A stretch of 64,000 nucleotides of DNA, from contig DASYLJ010000167.1 of NCBI GenBank assembly GCA_036009625.1, forward strand, positions 1-64,000, written 5' to 3'. The position numbers and the translations under genes were made by a program. This document shows positions 1-8,693 of the stretch, piece by piece. The notes under the pieces are model-generated. The model was given only the letters and a program-made list of their open reading frames with translations. It had not been told where the DNA came from and ran no database searches. The DNA is from DASYLJ01 sp036009625. Lineage in GTDB: Bacteria > Desulfobacterota > Binatia > DP-6. Numbering within the stretch: the first letter of the stretch is position 1; each line of letters starts with the position of its first letter.

Positions 1-411
1 GCAGACGATGCCCGCATCGCCTTGCCCCCGGCACGGCTGGGGCTCGGCTATCATCAGAGCGGCGTCGAGCGTCTGGTGCGGCTCATCGGCCCGTCGGCGG
101 CGTCCGAGGTGTTCTTCACGGCGCGCCAGTACACCGCTGCGGAGGCCCTCGACATCGGGCTGGTGAACCGGGTGGTGCCGAAGTCCGAGCTCGAAACCTT
201 CACGGCCGCCTACGCAGGTGCCATGGCCGCGAACGCCCCCCTGACGTTGCGGGCCGCGAAGCGGGCGATCGCCGAGAGCCTGCGTCCGCCCGCCGAACGC
301 GACCCCGCAGCGGTAGCCGCGATGATCGCGCGATGCTTCGAGAGCGAAGACTACGCCGAGGGCGTGCGCGCCTTCCTCGAGAAGCGACGGCCACGTTTCC
401 AGGGCCGCTGA
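1..411 (+). CDS. Enoyl-CoA hydratase/isomerase family protein, 5'-truncated
   Basis: The frame is already open at base 1 (A-D-D-A-R-I-A-L-P-P) and ends at TGA 409-411, so this is the last 136 codons of a crotonase-fold protein whose start lies outside the window. The blocks PPARLGLGY, FFTARQYTAAEALDIGLVNRVVP and NAPLTLRAAKRAI are typical of the C-terminal half of enoyl-CoA hydratases. In this subgroup the usual PE of the second active-site loop reads PP, so hydratase activity is not assured. The family acts on acyl-CoA thioesters in fatty-acid or aromatic-acid breakdown. A convergent SDR follows 10 bases downstream. Confidence 0.9.
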   Translation, partial: ADDARIALPPARLGLGYHQSGVERLVRLIGPSAASEVFFTARQYTAAEALDIGLVNRVVPKSELETFTAAYAGAMAANAPLTLRAAKRAIAESLRPPAERDPAAVAAMIARCFESEDYAEGVRAFLEKRRPRFQGR

Positions 412-421
412 AGCCCTTGTC

Positions 422-1168
422 CTAGAGGTGCCCGCCGCCGTTTGGGCTCAGCACCTGGCCCGTGAACCAGGCGGCCTCGTCGGACACCAGAAAGGCACAT
501 GCCGCAGCGATGTCTTCGGGCGTGCCGAGACGGCCGACAGGCATCTGGCGCGTCGCCTGCTCGAGGAGTGCCGGCGACATGCCCGACGCGCGCAGCATCG
601 GCGTGTCGACGAGCCCGGGCGCGATCGCGTTGACGGTGATGCCGCGTCCACCGACCTCGATCGCGAGCGCCTTCGTGAAGCCCAGGACGCCGGCTTTGGC
701 GGCGGCGTAGTGCGTCAGCATCGGTCCACCGCGCAGCCCGCCCACCGAGGAGATGTTCACCACTCGTCCCGAGCCCCCCGCCAGCATGTCCGGCAGGACC
801 GCGCGCGTGCAGACGAACGTACCGCGCAGATGCACCGCGATCATCCCGTCCCATTGCGCGTCGGTCATGTCGGCGAGCGGGGCGAAGCCCGAGATGCCGG
901 CGGCGTTGACGAGCACCAGGAGCGGCCCGAGCGCGGCTCGGGCGTCTGCCACGGCTCGGGTGACGGATGCAGTGTCGGCGACGTCGCCATCGACGGCGAC
1001 GCCGCGTCGCCCGATCGCCCCGACTTCGGCGGCGACGGCGCATGCCGCGGCACCGTCGCGGTCGAGCACGGCGACGTTCGCGCCGTCATGCGCCAGGCGG
1101 AGCGCGATGCCGCGCCCGATGCCCGACCCGCCCCCCGTCACCAGCGCCGCGCGTCCCGTGAGCCCCAT
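422..1168 (-). CDS. Short-chain dehydrogenase/reductase (FabG-like)
   Basis: This is a 248-residue classical SDR of normal length. The Rossmann glycine motif TGGGSGIG is at residues 11-18. Asp36 at the end of strand beta-2 suggests NAD(H) preference. NAAG is at 88-91, the catalytic Ser is at about 140 and Tyr154-x3-Lys158 (YAAAK) completes the site. The C-terminal P-G-L-V-D-T-P block is also standard. It should be a cytosolic NAD(P)-dependent oxidoreductase of a hydroxyacyl or alcohol substrate. The convergent crotonase suggests acyl-CoA metabolism, but the substrate cannot be told from sequence. Confidence 0.93.
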   Translation of the reverse strand: MGLTGRAALVTGGGSGIGRGIALRLAHDGANVAVLDRDGAAACAVAAEVGAIGRRGVAVDGDVADTASVTRAVADARAALGPLLVLVNAAGISGFAPLADMTDAQWDGMIAVHLRGTFVCTRAVLPDMLAGGSGRVVNISSVGGLRGGPMLTHYAAAKAGVLGFTKALAIEVGGRGITVNAIAPGLVDTPMLRASGMSPALLEQATRQMPVGRLGTPEDIAAACAFLVSDEAAWFTGQVLSPNGGGHL

Positions 1169-1292
1169 GGCCGGGCTTCTAACGTGCGGCCGCGGCGCAG
1201 GTCGAGGCCGACGGCCGGCGGTTCAGTGTCGAGGGACGGCCGGGCAACCGACCACCGTTGACTTCTGCCGCGAGGCGGGGTGACGTGCATGG

Positions 1293-1844
1293 ATGCGTCG
1301 ACGTCTCCTCACCACCCTCGGAGTGCTCATCGTGCTGGGCGCGGCAGCCTGGTACTGGCAGAGCCAGATCATCGGCTATGGCGCGCAGTGGTACCTCGCG
1401 CGGCAGGCGCGGGCGGAGGAATCGTCGGGCGGCGTCGAGAAGCGGCGCGCGACCCTGGCGAAGTTCAACCAGATGCTGCTGATGCCGGTGCCGGACGACG
1501 CGCTGGTGCCGGAGCTCTACGATCTGGTGACGGCCCTGTCGTCCCGGGTGGCGACCGGCGAGATATCGATCAACTGGGCGGCCTACGTGTACACCACGTA
1601 CCAGCGCGACATGGTGCGTGACCGGCCCACCGGCCAGCCGCGACGCTCCCCCGAGGAGGTCACGGCGCAGCTCGCGAAGTACATCGAGTTCTTCTCGATC
1701 CAGAAGCGTCCCGATGCGCGCGGCATCACCGTCGGCGACGTCATCGGCGCCGACGGTGACGAGGTGATCACGCTCGACGAGATCGAAGAATCCGATCGCA
1801 CCGGCAAGCAGATCGACCTGCGTCACCGCGGCGAGCACGAGTGA
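1293..1844 (+). CDS. Conserved membrane-anchored hypothetical protein
   Basis: This 183-residue protein has a short basic N-terminus (MRRRLL) followed by one hydrophobic segment (about residues 5-20), so it is probably an inner-membrane-anchored protein with a periplasmic body. The body is hydrophilic and acidic towards the end (ITLDEIEESD) with no Cys and no recognised enzyme motif. I do not recognise the family. It ends 4 bases before the convergent MscS remnant and lies in a 124-base gap downstream of the divergent SDR, so it probably has its own promoter. Confidence 0.7.
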   Translation: MRRRLLTTLGVLIVLGAAAWYWQSQIIGYGAQWYLARQARAEESSGGVEKRRATLAKFNQMLLMPVPDDALVPELYDLVTALSSRVATGEISINWAAYVYTTYQRDMVRDRPTGQPRRSPEEVTAQLAKYIEFFSIQKRPDARGITVGDVIGADGDEVITLDEIEESDRTGKQIDLRHRGEHE

Positions 1845-1848
1845 CGCG

Positions 1849-2674
1849 TCACCCGGCGGCGGACACGCCCCGGGTCGCGAAGTGCTGCTCGGGGACGGCG
1901 AAGCCGGCTTCGCCGAACGTCTCGCGGATCGTGCGGTTGGTGTCGAAGTACACCTGCCAGTAGCTGGCGTTGGCGGTATACGGCCGCACCGCGAGCACCG
2001 GACCGGCGAGCGTGAAGTCGAGGATCTCGACGTCCGGGGCGGGGGTCTGCAGGACGTTCGGAATCGTGGCGAGACGCTCCTTCAGCAGCCGGACGGCATC
2101 GGCCGGATTCACGCCGTGCGCGAGCTGTGCCGTCAGATCGACGCGACGATAGGGATTCGCCGAGAAGTTCTGGATCGTGTCGCTGAAGATCTTTCCGTTG
2201 CCGACGAACGAGCGGATGTTGTCGGGTGTGTTGATCGTGGTGACGAACAGCCCGATCTCCTCCACCGTGCCGGTGACGCCGCCGGCGCAGATGAAGTCGC
2301 CCACCGCGAACGGCCGCAGGACGATCAGGAACGCGCCGGCCGCGAAAGTTCGAGAGCAGCCCGCCCCAGGCGACGCCGATCGCTACGCCGCCGGCCGCGA
2401 CGAGGGCGGCGAAGGTCGTCGTCTCGACGCCGAAGAAGCCCATGATGGCGATGATGAGCGCGATGTTCAGCATCACGCCGATGGTGTTCGAGGCGTAGGT
2501 CACGAGCGTCGGCTCGACGTGCCGGTGCAGCATGCTCACCGACATGAGGCGCAGCGCGCGGGCGATCAGCCAGCGGCCGACGATCCACAGCGCGAGCGCG
2601 CCGAGGAGCTTCAGTCCCACGACCGTCAGGACGCTGATGAGCGTGGTGAGGAAGACGGGCGCATCGTTGGGCAT
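1849..2674 (-). pseudogene. MscS-type mechanosensitive channel, frameshifted
   Basis: Two overlapping frames together encode a small-conductance mechanosensitive channel. The N-terminal part starts at ATG 2674-2672 behind a good Shine-Dalgarno (GGGAGGT) and carries three membrane helices ending in the Gly/Ala-rich pore helix (AALVAAGGVAIGVAWGGLLSNF). The C-terminal part continues with a beta-domain (VGDFICAGGVTGTVEEIGLF) in the next frame. The break is at the AAA run 2345-2347 (TTT on the coding strand). Removing one base restores the expected N-F-A-A-G-A-F-L-I-V-L-R-P-F-A-V-G-D-F. The repaired protein would be 274 residues, normal for short MscS channels. It is either a genuine frameshift or an assembly error; everything else looks intact. 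Confidence 0.85.
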
Positions 2675-2788
2675 CGTGACCTCCCGGTTGGGGCGCCGCC
2701 GTGGCGCGTGCTTCGTGCATGCCCCGTGTCGGCACCCCGAAGCAAGGTAGGTGGCCGGGCTGCTGGGCGATGGGCTAGAACCCCCGCC

Positions 2789-3196
2789 ATGACGACGACG
2801 AACGTGCAGCTCGCCCGGCGCTGGTTCGAGGAGGTGTGGAACGCCCGCAACCCCGGCATCATCGACGAGCTGGCGGCGCCCGCGTGCGTCGGCCACCACG
2901 AGGGCGGCGAGACCACGCGCAGCCCCGGTGAATGGCGGGCGATGCAGCAGCGGTTCCTCGACGCCATTCCCGACGCGTGCATCACGCTCGAGGAGGTGCT
3001 CGGCGACGGTGATCAGGTCGTCGTGCGGTGGCGCTGCACCGGCCGGCACACCGGCACCGGGCTCGACATCGAGCCCTCGGGGCGCCCGATCGACGTCCGC
3101 GGCGTCACTTGGCTGCGCTTCGAGGAGGGACGCATCGCCGAAGGCTGGGACAGCTGGAACCTGGGCGGCCTGCTCGCCCACCTGGCCGGCGTCTAG
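2789..3196 (+). CDS. SnoaL-like polyketide cyclase/ester-cyclase family protein
   Basis: This 135-residue protein matches the NTF2-like SnoaL fold. It has the N-terminal helix ARRWFEEVWNARNPGIIDELAAP, the central PDACITLEEVLGDGDQVVVRWRCTGRHTG and the C-terminal GVTWLRFEEGRIAEGWDSWN strand pair. Such proteins bind small hydrophobic molecules; some act as cyclases or isomerases, most are uncharacterised. The start ATG 2789 gives the expected N-terminus MTTTNVQLARRW. The HAD gene begins at the base after its stop, so the two are probably co-transcribed. Confidence 0.85.
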   Translation: MTTTNVQLARRWFEEVWNARNPGIIDELAAPACVGHHEGGETTRSPGEWRAMQQRFLDAIPDACITLEEVLGDGDQVVVRWRCTGRHTGTGLDIEPSGRPIDVRGVTWLRFEEGRIAEGWDSWNLGGLLAHLAGV

Positions 3197-3847
3197 GTGT
3201 CGATGCGCTCGGCGGTGATCTTCGATTGCGACGGCGTCCTCTTCGACTCCTGGAAGGCGAACATCGCGTACTACGACGCGATTCGTGCGGCTCTCGGTCT
3301 GGCCCCGATGGACGCCGAGTGGCAGCGCCAGGCGCATTTCCTGGCGGCCTCGCAGCTCCTCGACGCCATGTTCGTGGCCGATCCGGCGCTGCTCACCGCG
3401 GCACGGGAGGCGGCACGGGCCATCGACTACGGGCCGTTCTACGAGCTGATGGCGCCGGCGCCCGGGCTCTTCGAGCTGCTGAGCGAGCTGAAGACGGCGC
3501 ATCGTCTCGGCATGGCGACGAACCGCAGCACCACGGTGGCGGGGGTGATGACGCGGTTCGGACTCGGTCGGTGGCTCGACGCCGCCATCGGGCTGCTCGA
3601 CGTCGCCCATCCCAAGCCGGCGCCGGACGTGATCGTCGCGTGCCTGGAAAGACTCGACGTGTCGCCGGCCGCGGCACTCTACGTCGGCGATGCCGAGTCC
3701 GACCTTCACGCGGCGCGCGCCGCGGGAGTCCACTTCGTCGCCGTCGGGTCGCCGGCGTGGAGTCCCGTCGCCGTGCCGGTGCTGTCGTCGCTGCCGGCGT
3801 ACGTGCGGACGCTCACCCTCGGGACGTCACCCGTCGACCCGCGTTGA
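3197..3847 (+). CDS. HAD-superfamily hydrolase, phosphoglycolate-phosphatase-like
   Basis: All HAD motifs are present. Motif I is DCDGVLFDS near residues 10-18 (nucleophile Asp, then the general acid Asp). Motif II is the Thr/Ser of ATNRST. Motif III is the Lys of HPKPAPD, and motif IV is GDAESD. The helical cap lies between motifs I and II, as in subclass I phosphatases such as Gph. The product is a cytosolic phosphatase of a small phosphorylated metabolite. The start may be GTG 3197 or ATG 3203. It directly follows the SnoaL-like gene without a gap. Confidence 0.9.
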   Translation: MSMRSAVIFDCDGVLFDSWKANIAYYDAIRAALGLAPMDAEWQRQAHFLAASQLLDAMFVADPALLTAAREAARAIDYGPFYELMAPAPGLFELLSELKTAHRLGMATNRSTTVAGVMTRFGLGRWLDAAIGLLDVAHPKPAPDVIVACLERLDVSPAAALYVGDAESDLHAARAAGVHFVAVGSPAWSPVAVPVLSSLPAYVRTLTLGTSPVDPR

Positions 3848-3878
3848 GCGCCGCTGGCCGATGCGATAGCCGGTCGGC

Positions 3879-4244
3879 ATGACCGACGCCGACACCACGC
3901 TCTCCGTCCTGAAGGAACGGGTCACGGCCTTCTGCACGGCGCGCGACTGGGATCAGTTCCACGGTCCGCGCGACCTCGCCATCGGCGCCGTCACCGAGGC
4001 GGCGGAGCTGCTGGCGCTGTTCCGCTTCCGTACCGACGACGAGATATCGGCTACGCTTGCCGATCCCGTCGCCCGCGTGCCGGCCGAGCACGAGTTGGCG
4101 GACGTGATGTTCTTCCTGCTCCGCCTCGCGGCGCGACACGGCATCGACGTCGCCGGCGCGTGCGAGCGCAAGCTCGCCGTCAACGAGACGCGCTATCCGG
4201 TTGCGACGTCGCGCGGCAGCAACCGGAAGTACACCGAGCTATGA
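3879..4244 (+). CDS. MazG-like nucleotide pyrophosphohydrolase
   Basis: This 121-residue single-domain all-alpha NTP pyrophosphatase has the metal-binding EAAEL (in ITEAAELLALF-type context) and the second acidic helix ELADVMFFLLRLA. The closing motif K-L-A-V-N-E-T-R-Y-P is typical of the MazG/RS21-C6 (dCTPase-like) group. The family hydrolyses (d)NTPs to the monophosphate and pyrophosphate and cleans the nucleotide pool. Its TGA overlaps the ATG of the next gene (ATGA at 4241-4244), so a response regulator is translationally coupled to it. Confidence 0.9.
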   Translation: MTDADTTLSVLKERVTAFCTARDWDQFHGPRDLAIGAVTEAAELLALFRFRTDDEISATLADPVARVPAEHELADVMFFLLRLAARHGIDVAGACERKLAVNETRYPVATSRGSNRKYTEL

Positions 4245-4654
4245 GCGACACCGCGCTCGACGTGTTGTTGGTCGAGGACAACCGTCACGACCTCGACGTC
4301 ACGCGCCAGGCACTCCGGCGCCACCACCTCGTGAACGACGTCCACGTGGTCGGCGATGGCGAGGCGGCGCTGGCCCGTCTTCGCGACGGCGCCCCGCACC
4401 CGTCGCTGGTGCTGCTCGACCTCGATCAGCCGGGAATCCCGGGAATCGAGGTCGTGCGACGGCTGCGCGGCGACGCCCACACGCGGGCGATCCCGTTGAT
4501 CGTGCTCACCGCGACGCGCCACGAACCCGAGCTGCAGGAGTGCTACCGGCTCGGCGTCTCGACGTTCATCGTGAAGCCGGTCGACTTCGTGCAGTTCGCC
4601 ACCGCCGTTCGCGAGCTCGGCTTCCGCTGGCGGCTGCTCCTGCCGGAGCGCTAG
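4241..4654 (+). CDS. Single-domain response regulator (Rcp-like)
   Basis: This 137-residue stand-alone receiver domain has the acidic pair in LLVEDN (residues 10-15), the phospho-acceptor Asp in VLLDLDQPG, the Thr of VLTAT and the invariant Lys of IVKPVD. The D-x-x-D-V-T-R-Q-A-L-R-R helix resembles Rcp1-type regulators that pair with phytochrome-like kinases. There is no output domain, so it must signal by protein contact. No kinase is adjacent; the hybrid kinase at 8.7-11 kb is the nearest. Its TAG shares a CTAG with the stop of convergent cysK. Confidence 0.92.
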   Translation: MSDTALDVLLVEDNRHDLDVTRQALRRHHLVNDVHVVGDGEAALARLRDGAPHPSLVLLDLDQPGIPGIEVVRRLRGDAHTRAIPLIVLTATRHEPELQECYRLGVSTFIVKPVDFVQFATAVRELGFRWRLLLPER

Positions 4655-5607
4655 CTGTCCTGCGCGAACAGCACCGTCGACAGGTAGCGTTCACCCGAGT
4701 CGGGCAGGACGGTGACGATGGTCTTGCCGGCGAAGGCGTCCTCATTGGCGAGGCGCAGCGCCACGACGGCGGCGGCGCCGCACGAGATGCCGCTCAGGAT
4801 GCCTTCCTCCTTCGCGAGCCGGTGCGCCATGGCGATCGACTCCTCGTCGGTCACCGTCTCGACGCGATCGACGAGCGAGAGGTCGAGATTCCCCGGAATG
4901 AAGCCGGCACCGATGCCCTGGATCTTGTGCGGCGACGGCTTGAGTGGCTCGCCGGCGAGACTCTGCGAGATGACGGGACTCTTCGCGGGCTCGACCGCCA
5001 CGGTCACGATCGCCTTCTGCTTGGTCTTCTTGATGTAGCGCGAGACGCCCGTGATGGTGCCGCCGGTGCCGACACCGGAGACGAAGACGTCGATGGCGCC
5101 GTCGGTGTCGTCCCAGATCTCGGGGCCGGTGGTGCGCTCGTGGATCGCGGGGTTCGCCGGATTCGCGAACTGCTGCGGCATGAACCAATGCTCGGGATCG
5201 GAGGCCACGATGCCTTCGGCGCGCCGGATGGCGCCCGTCATGCCCTCGGCGCCCGGCGTGAGCTCGAGGTTGGCGCCAAAGGCGGCGAGAACCTTGCGCC
5301 GCTCGATGCTCATCGTCTCCGGCATCGTCAGCGTCAGCGGATACCCGCGCGAGGCGCAGACGAACGCCAGCGCGATGCCGGTGTTACCGCTGGTGGGCTC
5401 GACGACCTTCACGCCGGGCTTGAGGAGCCCGCGCTCCTCGGCGTCCCAGATCATGGCGGCGCCGATGCGGCACTTCACTGAATAGGCAGGGTTGCGGCCT
5501 TCGATCTTGGCCAGGATGCGCGCCTTGGCGCCGGCACCGATCCGCTTCAGGTGGACGAGCGGGGTGCCCCCGATGGACTGCGAGTTGTCTTCGAATATGT
5601 GGGCCAT
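4651..5607 (-). CDS. cysK: Cysteine synthase A (O-acetylserine sulfhydrylase)
   Basis: This 318-residue PLP enzyme makes cysteine from O-acetylserine and sulfide. The Schiff-base Lys is Lys45 in NPAYSVKCRIG, the substrate loop TSGNTG is at 72-77, the phosphate-binding GTGGT lies near 185 and the PLP-ring Ser is in GISCGAAA near the C-terminus. Length and motifs match CysK rather than cystathionine beta-synthase. It lies 12 bases downstream of the serine acetyltransferase gene in the same direction, giving the complete two-step pathway in one operon. Confidence 0.97.
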   Translation of the reverse strand: MAHIFEDNSQSIGGTPLVHLKRIGAGAKARILAKIEGRNPAYSVKCRIGAAMIWDAEERGLLKPGVKVVEPTSGNTGIALAFVCASRGYPLTLTMPETMSIERRKVLAAFGANLELTPGAEGMTGAIRRAEGIVASDPEHWFMPQQFANPANPAIHERTTGPEIWDDTDGAIDVFVSGVGTGGTITGVSRYIKKTKQKAIVTVAVEPAKSPVISQSLAGEPLKPSPHKIQGIGAGFIPGNLDLSLVDRVETVTDEESIAMAHRLAKEEGILSGISCGAAAVVALRLANEDAFAGKTIVTVLPDSGERYLSTVLFAQDS

Positions 5608-5619
5608 GGAGCCTGCCTT

Positions 5620-6534
5620 TCAGATCTGGAAATCGAGAGCCGAATCGAGCTGCATCTGCTGCGGCGTGCGTACCACGATCCGCGTCTCCGGTGGAACGCT
5701 CTGCGTCAGCCAGACGTTGCCGCCGATGACCGAGCCGCGTCCGATGCGCACGGGACCGAGGATCGTCGCACCCGCGTAGATGGTGACGTCGTCCTCGATG
5801 TCCGGGTGTCGCTTGGTGCCCTTGATGATGCGGCCGCGGTTGTCGCGCGGGAAGCTGCGCGCGCCGAGGGTCACGCCCTGGTAGAGCTTTACGTTGTCGC
5901 CGATGACGGACGTGGCACCGATGACGACGCCGGTGCCGTGGTCGATGAAGAAGCGGCGGCCGATGACGGCGCCGGGATGGATATCGATGCCGGTGCGCGA
6001 GTGCGCGAACTCGCTCATGACGCGCGGAACGATGGGGATGTCGTCGGCGTCCAGCTCGTGCGCGAGCCGGTAGACGGCGATCGCCTGCAGGCCGGGATAG
6101 GCGAGGATGATCTCCTCGAAGGAGTGCGCCGCGGGGTCGCCGTCGAAGGCGGCCTCGATGTCCGAGGCGAGCGCATCGCGGATCGCAGGGATGCGCTCGA
6201 GGAGCCGCAGGGTCGCCGTGGCGGCGCGGTCGCGACACTCGGCGAAGGGCGTGTCGCTCGGCGCGCGAAAGCGGCAACCCTTCTCGATTTCGCGATGGAG
6301 CCTCTGCTCGATCGAACGGACGCGTGCCGCGGTGCGGTCGGCGAGCTCGTCGGCCGCCAGTGCCGCCGGTTCGAGAAAGCCGGGGAACAGCAGCCGGAGG
6401 AGATCCTGGACCACGGCCCAGATGATCTCGCGACTCGGGAGATGATCGCGGGCGACGTGCGCCAGCTCACCGCGCTCCTGGTAGCTGGCGAGGATGGCCG
6501 TGACGATGGGGGTCAACGCCGAGGCAGGCTCCAT
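5620..6534 (-). CDS. cysE: Serine O-acetyltransferase (EpsC-type)
   Basis: This 304-residue protein supplies O-acetylserine for the downstream cysK. An N-terminal alpha domain of about 180 residues is followed by left-handed beta-helix hexapeptide repeats (HPGAVIG, FFIDHGTGVVIGATSVIGDNV, IYAGATILGPVRIGRG, VIGGNVW). HSRTGIDIHPGA and IDHGTGVVIG carry the catalytic His residues of SAT. The extended N-terminus (EIIWAVVQDLLRLLFPGF) is typical of the long EpsC/SAT group. The start at ATG 6534 fits family length; the frame stays open much further upstream without homology. CysE is normally feedback-inhibited by cysteine. Confidence 0.95.
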   Translation of the reverse strand: MEPASALTPIVTAILASYQERGELAHVARDHLPSREIIWAVVQDLLRLLFPGFLEPAALAADELADRTAARVRSIEQRLHREIEKGCRFRAPSDTPFAECRDRAATATLRLLERIPAIRDALASDIEAAFDGDPAAHSFEEIILAYPGLQAIAVYRLAHELDADDIPIVPRVMSEFAHSRTGIDIHPGAVIGRRFFIDHGTGVVIGATSVIGDNVKLYQGVTLGARSFPRDNRGRIIKGTKRHPDIEDDVTIYAGATILGPVRIGRGSVIGGNVWLTQSVPPETRIVVRTPQQMQLDSALDFQI

Positions 6535-6600
6535 GATCGCCGCAGTGTAGTCGTCGACGCGCAGCGTAACCAGATGCGCACGCTGGTGTTGGCGGAACCC

Positions 6601-7017
6601 ATGATGACGCTCCCCCGTGTCGCGGCCGGTGTGGCCGCACTCGCCCTGGTCGCCGGCTGTGCCGCGCGCCAGCCGGTCCTCTACCGCAACGCCACCTACG
6701 ACGAGCGGGGCCCCGCCGTCGCCGACCAGAGCGTCGGGGAGTGCATGCAGGAGGCCGAGGTCTACGGGCAGTCGAATCCGGCGCCCGCGATCGTGCGCGA
6801 CACGTTCATCGGTAGCGTCGTGGGCGCGGCCGGGGGCGTCGTCGGGGGCGCGATCTGGGGCAACCCGGGCATCGGTGCCGCCTCCGGCGCGGCGGCGGGC
6901 GCGGTCAGCTCGCTCCTCTACAGCGCGATCCAGCCGCGACCGGCCGATCCGGCCTACATGGCCGGCGTCACCCGCTGCCTCCACGATCGCGGCTACGAGG
7001 TCCTCGCCTGGCAGTGA
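6601..7017 (+). CDS. Glycine-zipper lipoprotein
   Basis: This 138-residue protein has a lipoprotein signal ending in LVAGC (about residues 17-21), so it should be an acylated envelope protein. The mature part has a Cys-Met pair, then a Gly/Ala-rich zipper (VVGAAGGVVGGAIWGNPGIGAASGAAAGA), as in small outer-membrane stress lipoproteins. The C-terminus has a second Cys (GVTRCLHDRGYEV) that could pair with the one in VGECMQ. Two adjacent ATG codons (6601 and 6604) are possible starts. It is divergent from cysE and converges on a methyltransferase. Confidence 0.85.
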   Translation: MMTLPRVAAGVAALALVAGCAARQPVLYRNATYDERGPAVADQSVGECMQEAEVYGQSNPAPAIVRDTFIGSVVGAAGGVVGGAIWGNPGIGAASGAAAGAVSSLLYSAIQPRPADPAYMAGVTRCLHDRGYEVLAWQ

Positions 7018-7020
7018 CGC

Positions 7021-8079
7021 TCAGGGTCGCGCTTCGATCACTAGGTTGAATGGCGTGGAGGTGGCGAGCCGAATGCGGGTGAAGCCCGCCTCGGCGAGCA
7101 CCGCCCGCAGGCGTCCTTCGCCGGCCTGGGCGCCGAGCGCCGCGCCCACCTCCTGCGACAGCGATGCCGGCGTGCACACCAACGTCGACACCGAATAGAA
7201 GATCCGACCGACCGGATTCAGGTTGTCCTCGACGGCGTCGTTCGCGAACGGCTCGACCAGCATCCAGGTGCCGTCCGGCGCCAGTGCCTCGCGGACGTGG
7301 CGCGCGGCGCCGACCGGATCGCCCATGTCGTGCAGGCAGTCGAAGAACGTCACCAGGTCGTAGCCGGTGCCTGGGAACGTCTGGGCGCTCGCGACCTCGA
7401 AGCGGGCGCGCTCGGCGACACCCGCGGCCTGCGCGCGCTCGCGCGCCTTCTCGATCGACGGCGGGTGATAGTCGAAGCCGGTGATGGTCGCGTGCGGGAA
7501 CGCCTGCGCCATGATCAGGGTCGAGGCGCCGTGGCCGCAGCCGACGTCGGCCACCTTGCCGCCCCGGTCGAGCGCGGCCTGCACCCCGTCGAGCGCGGGA
7601 ATCCAGGACGACACCAGGTTGGCATTGTAGCCCGGCCGGAAGAAGCGCTCCGTGCCGATGAAGAGATCGGGATCGTGCTCGTGCCAGCCGAGCCCGTCGC
7701 CGCTGCGGAAGCGGTCGATGATCTTCGGCGTCGCGCGCATGGCCGCCGTCATGGCCTGGAAGCCGCCGAGCATGCAGGCGGGGCTGTTCTCGTCGGTGAG
7801 GCTGACGGCGTGCGCCTCGGGGAGCGTGTAGCGCTTCGTCGCCGGATCGTAGGTGACGTATCCCGCCGCGGCCTGCGCATTGAGCCATTCCCGCACGTAG
7901 CGTTCGACGGTGTCGGTGCGCTTCGCCAGCTCGGCGGGCGTCACGGCGCCGTCCGCCGCCATCGCGCGGTACAGGCCGAGGCGATCGCCGATGACGACCA
8001 TCGAGGCCGTCAGCGCAGCGCCGAGGTCACCGAGGGCCTTCTCCACGAACTTGCCGACATCGGCTTCTGTAGCAGCCAT
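7021..8079 (-). CDS. SAM-dependent methyltransferase with winged-helix N-terminal domain
   Basis: The protein has 352 residues. An N-terminal winged-helix-like dimerisation region (PAELAKRTDTVERYVREWLNAQAAAGYV) precedes a class I methyltransferase core. Motif I is VADVGCGHGAS, motif II is the acidic end of ITGFDYHPPS, and the post-II block is YDLVTFFDCLHDMGDP. This resembles O-methyltransferase-like proteins related to S-adenosylmethionine-dependent Rv2258c-type enzymes. The substrate is unknown. It stands alone on the minus strand, 3 bases from the convergent lipoprotein gene. Confidence 0.88.
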   Translation of the reverse strand: MAATEADVGKFVEKALGDLGAALTASMVVIGDRLGLYRAMAADGAVTPAELAKRTDTVERYVREWLNAQAAAGYVTYDPATKRYTLPEAHAVSLTDENSPACMLGGFQAMTAAMRATPKIIDRFRSGDGLGWHEHDPDLFIGTERFFRPGYNANLVSSWIPALDGVQAALDRGGKVADVGCGHGASTLIMAQAFPHATITGFDYHPPSIEKARERAQAAGVAERARFEVASAQTFPGTGYDLVTFFDCLHDMGDPVGAARHVREALAPDGTWMLVEPFANDAVEDNLNPVGRIFYSVSTLVCTPASLSQEVGAALGAQAGEGRLRAVLAEAGFTRIRLATSTPFNLVIEARP

Positions 8080-8191
8080 CGTTCGATCCTCCCTGTGTGC
8101 GGTGAAGTGCGCCGGTCATGACACAGGTGGGATGGGGCCGCCATGGGTGGCACGCATTGACGCCGCGCCGATGGCCGGCGATCCTCGGCCC

Positions 8192-8689
8192 ATGCCGCTG
8201 CGCATTCGTCCCGCCGTCGCCGCCGACGTGTCGGCCCTGGCCGATCTCGTCCGCGAGCTGAACGCCTTCCACGGCGACCCAGTCGAGCACTGCACCGCCG
8301 AGACGCTGCTGCGCGACGGCTTCGGCCAGCGCCCGGCCTTCGCCGTACACGTGGCCGAGCTCGACGGGGCGCTCGTTGGTTACGCCCTCTACCACGATGC
8401 CTACGAGCCCGTGTACGCGGCACGCGGTGTCTACATGAGCGACCTCATGGTGACGGCCGCGGCGCGCGGCAGCGGGGCAGGGCGCGCCCTGGTGGCGGCG
8501 GTGGCCGCCGAAGCGCGGCGACGGGGCGCGTCGTTCGTCGGCTGGGTGTCGCGCGCCTGGAACCAGGACGCGCAGGCATTCTACCGTCGTCTCGGCGCCA
8601 TCGAGGAGCCGACCATCAGCCACGCGATCGCCTTCGAGGCCTTCACGACGCTCGCCGACGAAGCCGAGCGTCGTCAGGCGTCGGAGTAG
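8192..8689 (+). CDS. GNAT N-acetyltransferase
   Basis: This 165-residue GNAT protein has the N-terminal IRPAVAADVSALADLV, the central strand ALVGYALY, the acetyl-CoA pyrophosphate loop (DLMVTAAARGSGAGRALV) and the terminal NQDAQAFYRRLGA motif. It resembles diamine/aminoglycoside-type GNATs, but the substrate cannot be assigned. An in-frame ATG at 8171 would add seven residues; 8192 begins exactly at the conserved MPLRIRPA. It is divergent from the methyltransferase and converges on the hybrid kinase gene. Confidence 0.9.
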   Translation: MPLRIRPAVAADVSALADLVRELNAFHGDPVEHCTAETLLRDGFGQRPAFAVHVAELDGALVGYALYHDAYEPVYAARGVYMSDLMVTAAARGSGAGRALVAAVAAEARRRGASFVGWVSRAWNQDAQAFYRRLGAIEEPTISHAIAFEAFTTLADEAERRQASE

Positions 8690-8693
8690 TCGC

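Noticed and set aside
1849..2674. Programmed frameshift in MscS
   Set aside because: There is no slippery heptamer with a downstream structure, and MscS channels are not known to use frameshifting. A mutation or sequence error is simpler.
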